Positions 1 to 5,668 of a stretch of DNA of 8,498 nt are shown here, piece by piece; positions within the stretch are counted from its first letter, which is position 1, and each line of letters opens with the position of its first letter. The notes under the pieces were generated by a model that saw only the letters and a program-made list of their open reading frames with translations, had not been told where the DNA came from and searched no databases. Source of the DNA: an uncultured Collinsella sp. Lineage in GTDB: Bacteria > Actinomycetota > Coriobacteriia > Coriobacteriales > Coriobacteriaceae. The DNA lies in assembly GCA_937989795.1 (NCBI GenBank), contig CALKBB010000232.1, positions 1 through 8,498 on the forward strand, written 5' to 3'. The translations under genes and the position numbers were made by a program.

Positions 1-1
1 G

Positions 2-697
2 ACTGATGTCCTTCACCTGATGCCGTCTCACCAATATCCAACCGGCCTGGTGACGAGCGTCGCGCGCCGATATGCGCTGCTGAGCTGGGCTGCTGAACGG
101 CCGGGTCGATATCTCATCGAAGATGACTTTGATTGCGAGTTTCGTCTGGCCGGCAAGCCGATTCCCGCGCTCGCGTCGATCGATGCCGCCCAGTCGGTTA
201 TCTACACCAACACGTTTTCGAAGAGCCTTTCATCGGCGTTGCGTTTGGCGTACATGGTGCTGCCCGCCGAGCTGATGGAGCGGTTTAGGCGCGACCTTGG
301 TTTTTACGCCTCGTCGGTGAGTTCTGTTGACCAGGTCGCTTTGGCGCGTTTGCTGGAATCGGGTGATTACGAGCGGCATGTAAACCGCGTGCGCGTTCGT
401 GCTCGTGAGGCACGTGATGGCCTAGCGGCACTTGTACGGAAAGCGTTTCCAGCAGGGGAGGTCTCGATCGAGCATGCGGACGCGGGCCTTTACTGCACTG
501 TTGTCCTGGCCGAGGACGGGGCGGGGGAGAGTTTCGCGAAGGCTCTTGCTGGCGCTAGTATTTCCTATGTCAACATCGCCGATTGCCTGTGGACGGGTGA
601 TCGGGCATCGACTAAGAACGCTCCATCTCGCGTCCTCATACAATACGACGACCTGAGCCCTCAGTCGCTCATCGTTCTTCAAGAACAGCTGCAATAA
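2..697 (+). CDS. MocR/PdxR-family transcriptional regulator, C-terminal part (5'-truncated by window edge)
   Basis: The frame is open from base 2 to the TAA at 695-697, giving the last 231 residues of a protein that starts outside the window. The visible part is a fold-type I aminotransferase-like domain as found in MocR/PdxR regulators, which join a GntR-type winged-helix DNA-binding domain to a PLP-binding domain. Family marks are the PSHQYPTG segment near the left edge, EDDFDCEFR (usually EDDYDxEFR; Tyr is Phe here), and TNTFSKSL, whose lysine (codon 221-223) should form the Schiff base with PLP, followed by LRLAYMVLP (usually RLGY/RIGY). Such proteins sense PLP or an amino-acid adduct and often control vitamin B6 or amino-acid genes; the target here is unknown. 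A true aminotransferase is less likely because of the MocR-specific motifs. The DNA-binding half cannot be seen. It converges on the rubrerythrin gene. Confidence 0.88.
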   Translation, partial: TDVLHLMPSHQYPTGLVTSVARRYALLSWAAERPGRYLIEDDFDCEFRLAGKPIPALASIDAAQSVIYTNTFSKSLSSALRLAYMVLPAELMERFRRDLGFYASSVSSVDQVALARLLESGDYERHVNRVRVRAREARDGLAALVRKAFPAGEVSIEHADAGLYCTVVLAEDGAGESFAKALAGASISYVNIADCLWTGDRASTKNAPSRVLIQYDDLSPQSLIVLQEQLQ

Positions 698-704
698 GCC
701 CACG

Positions 705-735
705 AAAAAGGCCCGAACCAATACGGTCCGGGCCT
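705..735 (-). terminator. Intrinsic terminator of the rubrerythrin gene
   Basis: On the minus strand an 11-bp stem (AGGCCCGGACC / GGTTCGGGCCT, one G-U wobble) closes a 5-nt loop and is followed at once by a run of five T (bases 705-709 read in reverse). On the plus strand the same stem carries an A-C mismatch and no T-run follows, so it mainly serves the leftward rubrerythrin transcript. It begins 34 nt beyond that gene's stop codon. Confidence 0.85.
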
Positions 736-769
736 CATCGAGCTAGAGGTTATCTCTCAGGCGGTTGGC

Positions 770-1330
770 TTAGCCAAAGTAGCGCTTGAGCAGGCCGGCG
801 AAAGCCTTGCCGTGGCGGGCCTCGTCGCGAGCCATCTCGTGCACGGTGTCATGGATGGCATCGAGGCCAGCAGCCTTGGCGCGCTTAGCAAGATCGGTCT
901 TGCCGGCGGTGGCGCCGTTCTCGGCCTCAACGCGCATCTCGAGGTTCTTCTTGGTGGAGTCGGTCACGACCTCGCCCAGGAGCTCAGCGAACTTGGCGGC
1001 ATGCTCGGCCTCCTCGTGGGCAGCCTTCTCCCAGTACAGGCCGATCTCGGGATAGCCCTCGCGATGAGCGACGCGAGCCATGGCCAGGTACATACCGACC
1101 TCGGAGCACTCGCCCTCAAAGTTGGCGCGCAGGTCGGCAACGATGTCCTCGGAGACGCCCTCCATCTTGGCGACGCCCACGACGTGCTCGGCAGCCCACT
1201 CGAGCTGGCCCTCCTCCTGCTTCAGGAAACGAGAACCGGGAACGCCGCACTGGGGGCACTTGAAGTCCTCGGGCAGCTGGTCGCCGTCGAACTCTTCCAC
1301 ATAACCGCAAACGGGGCAAACAAACTTCAT
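770..1330 (-). CDS. Reverse-type rubrerythrin (N-terminal rubredoxin, C-terminal diiron domain)
   Basis: This 186-aa non-heme iron protein would reduce hydrogen peroxide in the cytoplasm with electrons from NADH via rubredoxin-type partners, as is known for rubrerythrins of anaerobes. Residues 1-35 form a rubredoxin-like [Fe(SCys)4] domain with Cys5-x2-Cys8 and Cys25-x2-Cys28. Residues about 55-186 form a ferritin-like four-helix bundle with diiron ligand motifs EGECSE (71-76 region), EEAEH (Glu107/His110), EAENG (Glu137) and DEARH (Glu170/His173). The rubredoxin domain comes first, the order of 'reverse' rubrerythrins such as those of clostridia. The start at 1330 is chosen because AAAGGA lies just upstream and the rubredoxin domain begins there; the frame stays open to 1435, but the added residues resemble nothing and lie upstream of the likely transcription start. 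It is monocistronic, with its own promoter and terminator. Confidence 0.95.
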   Translation of the reverse strand: MKFVCPVCGYVEEFDGDQLPEDFKCPQCGVPGSRFLKQEEGQLEWAAEHVVGVAKMEGVSEDIVADLRANFEGECSEVGMYLAMARVAHREGYPEIGLYWEKAAHEEAEHAAKFAELLGEVVTDSTKKNLEMRVEAENGATAGKTDLAKRAKAAGLDAIHDTVHEMARDEARHGKAFAGLLKRYFG

Positions 1331-1365
1331 GATTCGATCCTTTCGATCGATGGCGATGGCGCGCT

Positions 1366-1396
1366 CGTCCGGTCCCGTAAGGGCCCTCTCCGGACG
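1366..1396 (-). other. Hairpin in the rubrerythrin 5' leader
   Basis: A perfect 7-bp inverted repeat (CGTCCGG at 1366-1372, CCGGACG at 1390-1396) encloses a smaller CCC-TTAC-GGG hairpin on the minus strand. It lies wholly inside the predicted leader, between the promoter and the ribosome binding site. No T-run follows, so it is not a terminator. It may stabilise the transcript, bind a regulator, or act as a DNA operator just downstream of the transcription start. Confidence 0.45.
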
Positions 1397-1414
1397 TGCG
1401 TCTTGACGAGTTCT

Positions 1415-1442
1415 ATTATCCATAAATGCAACCAAATGTGAA
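1415..1442 (-). promoter_or_regulatory. Probable promoter of the rubrerythrin gene
   Basis: Read on the minus strand, TTCACA (1437-1442) and GATAAT (1415-1420) each match the sigma-70 type consensus at 5 of 6 bases and are 16 bp apart. Transcription would start near 1408, giving a leader of about 78 nt before the ATG at 1330. Confidence 0.6.
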
Positions 1443-1488
1443 GCCTATTAGGAATGATTTTTAATAAAACAATTTTGAGATATGAAGA

Positions 1489-1568
1489 TGTTGATTGATT
1501 AACGATTGGCAGGCCGTCTTTGACCGCCGCTGAGTACAATCGGTTGAGCAAATGTTGACCAATCAACA
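1489..1568 (+). promoter_or_regulatory. Pair of related inverted repeats, possible operators of the ADH-ALDH operon
   Basis: The downstream site at 1553-1568 is a perfect 6-bp inverted repeat, TGTTGA-N4-TCAACA. A related site at 1489-1504 reads TGTTGA-N4-TTAACG, keeping the whole left half and four of six bases on the right. The centres are 64 bp apart, about six helical turns. The downstream copy ends 18 nt before the ATG at 1587, where a bound protein would block transcription or initiation. Further GTTGA half-sites lie nearby (for example 1543-1547). The regulator is not in the window as far as I can tell. Confidence 0.4.
1535..1540 (+). promoter_or_regulatory. Possible -10 element of the ADH-ALDH operon
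   Basis: TACAAT matches the -10 consensus at 5 of 6 bases. No -35 box sits at the usual 16-18 bp; the best upstream hexamer, TTGGCA at 1506-1511, is 23 bp away. If this is the promoter it probably needs an activator. Transcription would start near 1547, between the two inverted repeats. Confidence 0.3.
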
Positions 1569-1586
1569 AATGAGGGAGTTTCTTTT

Positions 1587-2807
1587 ATGCATCTAGCCCG
1601 CCGCGCCTGGTGCCGAACGTATCAAACGGTTTTTCGCATCGCATTGCCGGTGCTGCCCTATACCGAGCCACGCATTTTGGAGCATGCCGAGGATGTGCCC
1701 GCGGTGCTTCAAAAGCGTTCGATACAGCAGGTTCTTATCGTGACGGACCCCGGTATTGCTCGCCTGGGGCTTACGGCACCGCTCGAGTGCGCGCTCGCAT
1801 CCAAGGGGATCGGCGTTACGGTCTATGCCGAAACGCGTGCGAACCCCACGGTCTCGAATGTGGAGGAAGCGGCGGCGCTGTATCGCGAGAGCGCCTGCCA
1901 GGCCATTATTGGCTTTGGCGGCGGCTCGGCCATGGACTGGGCCAAGGGCGTGGGAGCACGCATCGCGCAGCCAAACAAGCCCATCAACAAGATGCGCGGG
2001 CTGCTGCGGATTCATCGTCGCCTGCCGTTGCTCATCGCCGTTCCCACCACGGCAGGTACGGGAAGCGAGGTCACGCTTGCGGCGGTAATTACCGATGATG
2101 AGACGCACTACAAGTACCCCATTAACGACTTTGTGCTTATCCCGCGCTTTGCGGTGCACGACCCCGAGTTGACGCGCGGCCTGCCCGCCTCCATTACGGG
2201 GCAAACGGGCATGGACGCCCTGACGCATGCCGTCGAGGCCTTTATCGGGCGAAGCACCACGCCCTATACCCGCAAGATGGCGCGACAGGCGGTGCAGCTC
2301 ATCAATGACAATTTGCTCGAGGCCTATGAGCATGGCGACAACATGCGTGCACGTCGCAATATGCTTTCGGCGGCGTATAAGGCGGGCGTTGCGTTTACCC
2401 GCTCCTATGTCGGATATGTGCATGCCATCGCGCACAGTCTGGGCGGCCGATACGGAATTCCGCACGGTTTGGCCAACGCGATCATCCTGCCGCACATGCT
2501 TCGCGCTTATGGTGACGCCGCCGCCCCCAAGCTTGCCGATCTTGCTCGCATGGCGGGCGTTGCGCCGGCTACCGAGCAGGACAGTCTTGCGGCCGAGGCC
2601 TTTATCGATTGGGTCGACCGCATGAACGAGGCCCTGGGAATCCCCAAATATGTCTCGGGTATTCGCCGCTCCGATATTCCGCAAATGGCGGCACATGCCG
2701 ATGCCGAGGCCAATCCGCTATACCCCGTTCCGCTTCTAATGGACCGCTTGGAGCTCGAGCATATGTACGAAGTCGTTGCAGGTGGTATGTTTGAGGACGA
2801 GAACTAG
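1587..2807 (+). CDS. Iron-containing (group III) alcohol dehydrogenase
   Basis: This 406-aa cytoplasmic oxidoreductase would interconvert an alcohol and its aldehyde with NAD(P)H. Residues about 30-205 form the dinucleotide-binding half, with GFGGGSAMDWAK (109-120) and VPTTAGTGSEVT (152-163). The helical half carries the metal-binding set Asp210 and His214 (TGMDALTHAVE), His279 (HAIAHSLGG) and His293 (GIPHGLANAI), matching the Asp-His-His-His ligands of the FucO/AdhB family with the same 14-residue gap between the last two. All four are present, so it should bind Fe2+ or Zn2+. The first 20 or so residues are a basic, then hydrophobic extension beyond the usual family start. The ATG is preceded by GAGGGAG at 8 nt. 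It is the first gene of an operon with the aldehyde dehydrogenase. Substrate unknown. Confidence 0.95.
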   Translation: MHLARRAWCRTYQTVFRIALPVLPYTEPRILEHAEDVPAVLQKRSIQQVLIVTDPGIARLGLTAPLECALASKGIGVTVYAETRANPTVSNVEEAAALYRESACQAIIGFGGGSAMDWAKGVGARIAQPNKPINKMRGLLRIHRRLPLLIAVPTTAGTGSEVTLAAVITDDETHYKYPINDFVLIPRFAVHDPELTRGLPASITGQTGMDALTHAVEAFIGRSTTPYTRKMARQAVQLINDNLLEAYEHGDNMRARRNMLSAAYKAGVAFTRSYVGYVHAIAHSLGGRYGIPHGLANAIILPHMLRAYGDAAAPKLADLARMAGVAPATEQDSLAAEAFIDWVDRMNEALGIPKYVSGIRRSDIPQMAAHADAEANPLYPVPLLMDRLELEHMYEVVAGGMFEDEN

Positions 2808-2815
2808 GAGGGTTC

Positions 2816-4195
2816 ATGAGCACCGAGGAAATTGCGCGCATCGTCGGCGATCAGCGCGCCTACTTTAAGACGCACGCCACGTTTGATGTCGATGCTCGAC
2901 GTCGCGCGCTCGTGAGTTTACGCGATGCGGTGCGGGCCCACGAGGCCGATATCGCCCATGCGCTCAAGACCGATTTGGGAAAGTCGCATGACGAGGCCTA
3001 TATGTGCGAGATCGGCACCTCGCTTTCCGAGATTCGTCATCAGATCGCGCATGTGGCTCGATGGAGTCGTCCGCGCCTGCGTCCGTGCGACCTTGCCAAC
3101 GCCGTGAGTGTGTGCAAAACGCAAGCCGTGCCCTATGGCGTCACGCTCATCATGGCTCCGTGGAACTACCCGTTTTTGCTGACGCTTGAGCCGCTCGCCG
3201 GCGCGCTCGCTGCGGGTAACACCGTGGTCATCAAGCCGAGCGCCTATGCTCCGGCATCGAGCGCGGTGCTCAGGCAAATCTGTGAAGAGACATTTGATCC
3301 GCGCCTGGTGACGGTTGTCGAGGGCGGGCGCACCGAAAACGAAGCGCTGCTCGACGAGTGCTGGGACAAGGTCTTCTTTACCGGTAGCGTTCCGGTCGGC
3401 AAGCTCGTCATGGAGCGCGCAAGTAAAAACCTTACGCCCGTGACGCTTGAGCTGGGCGGAAAGAGTCCCTGCATCGTGGATGCGACGGCAAACTTGAAGG
3501 TCGCGGCGCGGCGTATCGCCTTTGGTAAATGGCTCAATGTGGGGCAGACCTGCGTGGCGCCCGACTACCTGCTGGTCGATACGAGCGTGCACGACGAGCT
3601 GCTGGGCCTCATCAAGGAGGAGGTTCGTCGCATGTTTGGCGAGCATCCGCTCGATAACGAGGATTACGGGCATATCGTCAACGCCAAGCATTTCGCACGC
3701 GTACGCGGGCTGATCGATTCCGATAAGGTCGTGTTTGGAGGTGCCGCGCGCGAGGCTTCGCTCAAGATTGAGCCGACGATTTTGGACGGCGTGTCCCCCG
3801 ATGACGCCGTGATGCAGGAGGAAATCTTCGGTCCCATCTTGCCGGTGCTGACGTTTGAGAGCTTAGACGAGGCCGAGATGTTTATTACGGATCGTCCGAC
3901 GCCGCTGGCTCTGTATATCTTTAGCCAGGATCGCGCAGTTCAGCAGCGCTTTGTGCGTTACGTGCCCTTTGGCGGCGGCTGCGTCAACGACACGATCATG
4001 CACTTGGCTACGAGCCATATGGGCTTTGGCGGCATGGGTGCGAGCGGTATGGGCCAGTACCATGGCCGCGAGAGCTTCGATACGTTTAGCCACAAGAAGA
4101 GCATCGTGAACAAGGCAACGTGGCTGGACGTGCCATTCCGCTATGCTCCTTACGCAAGCTGGAAGCACAAGTTCGTGCGCATGTTTGTGCATTAG
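2816..4195 (+). CDS. Class-3 type aldehyde dehydrogenase (NAD(P)+-dependent)
   Basis: This 459-aa enzyme would oxidise an aldehyde to the acid without CoA. The family is ALDH3-like (fatty or aromatic aldehydes), judged from its length and from catalytic residues at nearly the same positions: Asn117 in APWNYPF, Glu212 in LELGGKSP, the nucleophile Cys246 in GQTC, and Glu336 in EEIFGP. The NAD-binding part spans about 105-215 and the catalytic part about 216-415. The C-terminal tail (FRYAPY, then a basic stretch) resembles the tails of fatty aldehyde dehydrogenases but has no clear membrane helix. Its ribosome binding site, TAGGAGGG, overlaps the stop of the alcohol dehydrogenase and the gap is 8 nt, so the two are co-transcribed and probably translationally coupled. 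Together they could dismutate an aldehyde with NAD(H) recycled between them; that is inference. Confidence 0.95.
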   Translation: MSTEEIARIVGDQRAYFKTHATFDVDARRRALVSLRDAVRAHEADIAHALKTDLGKSHDEAYMCEIGTSLSEIRHQIAHVARWSRPRLRPCDLANAVSVCKTQAVPYGVTLIMAPWNYPFLLTLEPLAGALAAGNTVVIKPSAYAPASSAVLRQICEETFDPRLVTVVEGGRTENEALLDECWDKVFFTGSVPVGKLVMERASKNLTPVTLELGGKSPCIVDATANLKVAARRIAFGKWLNVGQTCVAPDYLLVDTSVHDELLGLIKEEVRRMFGEHPLDNEDYGHIVNAKHFARVRGLIDSDKVVFGGAAREASLKIEPTILDGVSPDDAVMQEEIFGPILPVLTFESLDEAEMFITDRPTPLALYIFSQDRAVQQRFVRYVPFGGGCVNDTIMHLATSHMGFGGMGASGMGQYHGRESFDTFSHKKSIVNKATWLDVPFRYAPYASWKHKFVRMFVH

Positions 4196-4218
4196 AATCA
4201 GATGACATGGGGCAAACA

Positions 4219-4253
4219 AAGTGGCCGCCCCGCGTAAGCGAAGACGGCCACTT
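4219..4253 (+). terminator. Hairpin after the ADH-ALDH operon, probable terminator
   Basis: A perfect 9-bp inverted repeat (AAGTGGCCG / CGGCCACTT) encloses a loop with an inner CGC-GTAA-GCG hairpin, starting 24 nt after the ALDH stop. The T-run on the plus side is weak (TTCTC); on the minus side it is somewhat better (CTTTGTTTG). Position favours an end-of-operon role, but it could also be the first element of the structured region that follows. Confidence 0.5.
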
Positions 4254-4458
4254 CTCACGATGAAAACGTGTATCGGAGTTGGCAAGACCCGCTGCCACGG
4301 GTGCCATCCGTACCCCTATCTTATCTGCAAGCGCTCTGTCTCGCAAGCGTTGCGGCAACTGGGTGAAAGGCGCGAGCGGGTGAATTCGTGTCCGCACGGG
4401 CCCGTAAACTTCTCAGTGAGGTTAAGCGTTGGTTTATCCGGCCGTTAGAGGAGTTGCC
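4254..4458 (+). ncRNA. Structured non-coding intergenic region, candidate RNA element
   Basis: No convincing gene lies here. The strongest feature is a bulged hairpin at 4270-4313 with four stacked helices: GTA/TAC, CGGA/TCCG, GGCA/TGCC and CCCG/CGGG (15 bp), a 6-nt loop CTGCCA, and the extra bases nearly all on the 5' side (T, GTT against A, AGA). A second hairpin follows at 4342-4354 (CGCAA-GCG-TTGCG), then the 10-bp palindrome ACGGGCCCGT at 4396-4405, and a weaker hairpin AACTTC/GAGGTT around 4407-4423. The region sits just upstream of the HIRAN gene, so it could be its leader or a free small RNA. I do not recognise it as a riboswitch class. No clear promoter was found. Confidence 0.35.
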
Positions 4459-4785
4459 ATGTACGAGCCTTCACGTGTTCTTCTGTCATTTCATATCGCA
4501 GGATTTCAATATGCCGACGGCGCTTTGGTCCTAGGCGATCTTAAAGTGGGCGATAAACTGACGCTGTGCGCCGAGCGCGATAATCCCCATGATCCCGAGG
4601 CGGTTGCGATTTACTGTGGCAACACCAAGCTTGGCTATGTTCCGGGAAACGAGGTCGGCCCGCTGTCCTTGATGATGTATTACGGCCATGAGGACGTATT
4701 TGAGGCCCGCGTGCAACAGGTTGCTCCCGAGCGCAGCCCGTGGCATCAGGTGCGTGTTGGACTCTACGTGGTGGATGCACGCTAA
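4459..4785 (+). CDS. Stand-alone HIRAN-domain protein
   Basis: This 108-aa protein is almost entirely one HIRAN domain. Marks of the family are FHIAGFQYADG (11-21), the L-x-x-GDKL-x-L strand (about 28-36), ERDNPHDPEAVAIY (39-52) and KLGYVPGNE (57-65), which correspond to the usual G-x-x-[FY] / EPDNPYDPNAV / IGYVPR motifs. In eukaryotic HLTF the domain binds the 3' end of single-stranded DNA; bacterial stand-alone copies have no settled function, but a nucleic-acid-binding role is likely. The frame extends upstream to a TTG at 4429, but GAGGAG five nt before the ATG at 4459 fixes the start. It leads a cluster with a mini-protein (18 nt downstream) and a phosphoesterase. Confidence 0.85.
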   Translation: MYEPSRVLLSFHIAGFQYADGALVLGDLKVGDKLTLCAERDNPHDPEAVAIYCGNTKLGYVPGNEVGPLSLMMYYGHEDVFEARVQQVAPERSPWHQVRVGLYVVDAR

Positions 4786-4803
4786 TCGGTAAGGGAGACT
4801 GCC

Positions 4804-4983
4804 ATGTTTGATGACGACGACCAGTTCGATCTGACAGGCGATCCGTTTGAGTGGGATATGCTACTCGATGACGATGAGTTGGAGCGGGATCGTAAGAAGC
4901 GGCAGGATAAGAATACCCAGGGTGACGCTTCGAAAAAGCAAGACAAGCGCCGCCGCGGACTGTTCGGCGGGTTCTTTGGATAA
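4804..4983 (+). CDS. Small charged hypothetical protein (59 aa)
   Basis: I do not recognise the family. The frame runs ATG to TAA with AAGGGAG 6 nt before the start, and begins 18 nt after the HIRAN gene, so it is very likely translated from the same transcript. The product has a strongly acidic first half (MFDDDDQFD, later LLDDDELE), a basic, Lys/Arg-rich stretch (about residues 28-51), and ends in a Gly/Phe tail, RRRGLFGGFFG. There are no cysteines and no signal peptide. The polarity of charge and the short hydrophobic end suggest a binding or adaptor peptide rather than an enzyme. A role with the neighbouring HIRAN protein or phosphoesterase is inference. Confidence 0.75.
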   Translation: MFDDDDQFDLTGDPFEWDMLLDDDELERDRKKRQDKNTQGDASKKQDKRRRGLFGGFFG

Positions 4984-5003
4984 CCGCCGCATCGCTGCGT
5001 CTG

Positions 5004-5009
5004 TATACT
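5004..5009 (+). promoter_or_regulatory. Possible -10 element before the phosphoesterase gene
   Basis: TATACT matches the -10 consensus at 5 of 6 bases and lies about 40 nt before the start codon. No -35 box stands at the usual spacing; TTGGAT at 4976-4981 is 22 bp away. The same hexamer is used before the PTS leader at 6601. The phosphoesterase may also be read from the upstream genes. Confidence 0.3.
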
Positions 5010-5049
5010 TAGCACGAGTTGAACACGTTGCGAAATGAGGACAGAGACG

Positions 5050-5595
5050 ATGATGTGGTTTACCGCCGATCTGCACCTGGGCGATACGAATATCTTGCAC
5101 GACATGGACCGGCCGTTTGGCTCGGTCGAGGAGATGAATCGCAAGGTCATCGATGCCATCAATGAGTGCGTGGCTGCGGACGACCGCCTCTATATCCTGG
5201 GAGACTTTACGTATCGCTTGCCCATGGCGGAGGCGGTGCGCCTGCGCGAGCGTATTGCCTGCCAAAACGTGACGCTCATCCGTGGTAACCATGACGGCGA
5301 TTGGGAAGATCCCGACGTGCCGCAAATTTGGGAAGACGTGCGTGATTATCTGGAGATTGCCCCCGGCTATGCCAAGGGCCATCGTCTGGTTATGAGCCAC
5401 TACCCCATGCTTAGCTGGAATGGCAAGGCGCGTGGCGCCATCATGCTGCACGGGCATATCCACAGCAGGGGAGACCGCACCAACGCGCGCAACCGCGATC
5501 GCGAGCGCCCCATTTACCGCTACGATGTGGGCCTCGACGCCAATGACTACAAGCCCGTAAGCCGCGATCAAATCCTTGGCTTTTTTGGACTGTAA
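5050..5595 (+). CDS. Calcineurin-like metallophosphoesterase
   Basis: This 181-aa enzyme should hydrolyse a phosphate ester with a two-metal centre. The ligand motifs stand in order: ADLHLGD (Asp7, His9), LGDFT (Asp52), RGNHD (Asn80, His81), MSHYP (His117) and HGHIHS (His136, His138). It is short and made only of the catalytic domain, like the predicted phosphoesterases of the COG4186 type, whose substrate is unknown. The start is set at 5050 because TGAGGA lies 8 nt upstream; ATG 5035 overlaps that site and ATG 5053 would be the alternative. It follows the mini-protein by 66 nt in the same direction. A role in nucleic-acid or nucleotide metabolism would fit the HIRAN neighbour but is not shown. 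Confidence 0.9.
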   Translation: MMWFTADLHLGDTNILHDMDRPFGSVEEMNRKVIDAINECVAADDRLYILGDFTYRLPMAEAVRLRERIACQNVTLIRGNHDGDWEDPDVPQIWEDVRDYLEIAPGYAKGHRLVMSHYPMLSWNGKARGAIMLHGHIHSRGDRTNARNRDRERPIYRYDVGLDANDYKPVSRDQILGFFGL

Positions 5596-5614
5596 TTAGA
5601 AGTGCAGGTAGAAT
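5585..5614 (+). promoter_or_regulatory. Possible promoter of the antiterminator gene
   Basis: TTGGAC (5585-5590) and TAGAAT (5609-5614, 5 of 6 to consensus) are 18 bp apart, the first overlapping the end of the phosphoesterase gene. Transcription would begin near 5621, inside the inverted repeat at 5617-5647. Confidence 0.4.
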
Positions 5615-5616
5615 GA

Positions 5617-5647
5617 ACGCGCCGTGTGGATGGTCTACACGGCGTGT
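5617..5647 (+). repeat. 11-bp inverted repeat between phosphoesterase and antiterminator genes
   Basis: ACGCGCCGTGT and ACACGGCGTGT form an 11-bp stem with one G-T wobble around a 9-nt loop. It begins 21 nt after the phosphoesterase stop and is followed by GTTTGC, only a weak T-run. It may be the terminator of the upstream cluster. Because it covers the predicted start of the antiterminator transcript it could instead be an operator. It does not resemble a RAT sequence, so autoregulation by antitermination is not evident. Confidence 0.5.
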
Positions 5648-5668
5648 GTTTGCAGGAACGGTGATTCC

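Noticed and set aside
1331..1435. Longer rubrerythrin start at 1435
   Set aside because: Adds 35 residues unlike the family, lies upstream of the predicted transcription start, and a good ribosome binding site serves the ATG at 1330.
812..1441. Plus-strand open frame of 209 codons opposite rubrerythrin
   Set aside because: Repetitive Leu/Gly/Ala product typical of an antisense frame; the minus-strand rubrerythrin is certain.
1593..2696. Long minus-strand open frame of 367 codons
   Set aside because: Antisense to the alcohol dehydrogenase gene, whose metal-binding and nucleotide motifs show the plus strand is the real one.
4260..4448. Possible 62-residue Cys/His-rich protein (CHGCH, CPHG)
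   Set aside because: No ribosome binding site before the ATG, rare codons such as AGG and TTA near the end, and the sequence is better explained by RNA-like hairpins. The stop just before the next gene's ribosome binding site is suggestive but not enough.
4254..4458. Cobalamin, guanidine-I or T-box type riboswitch
   Set aside because: Looked for their conserved words and found only partial likeness (GGGTGCCATCC, GGGTGAAAGG); core motifs are absent.
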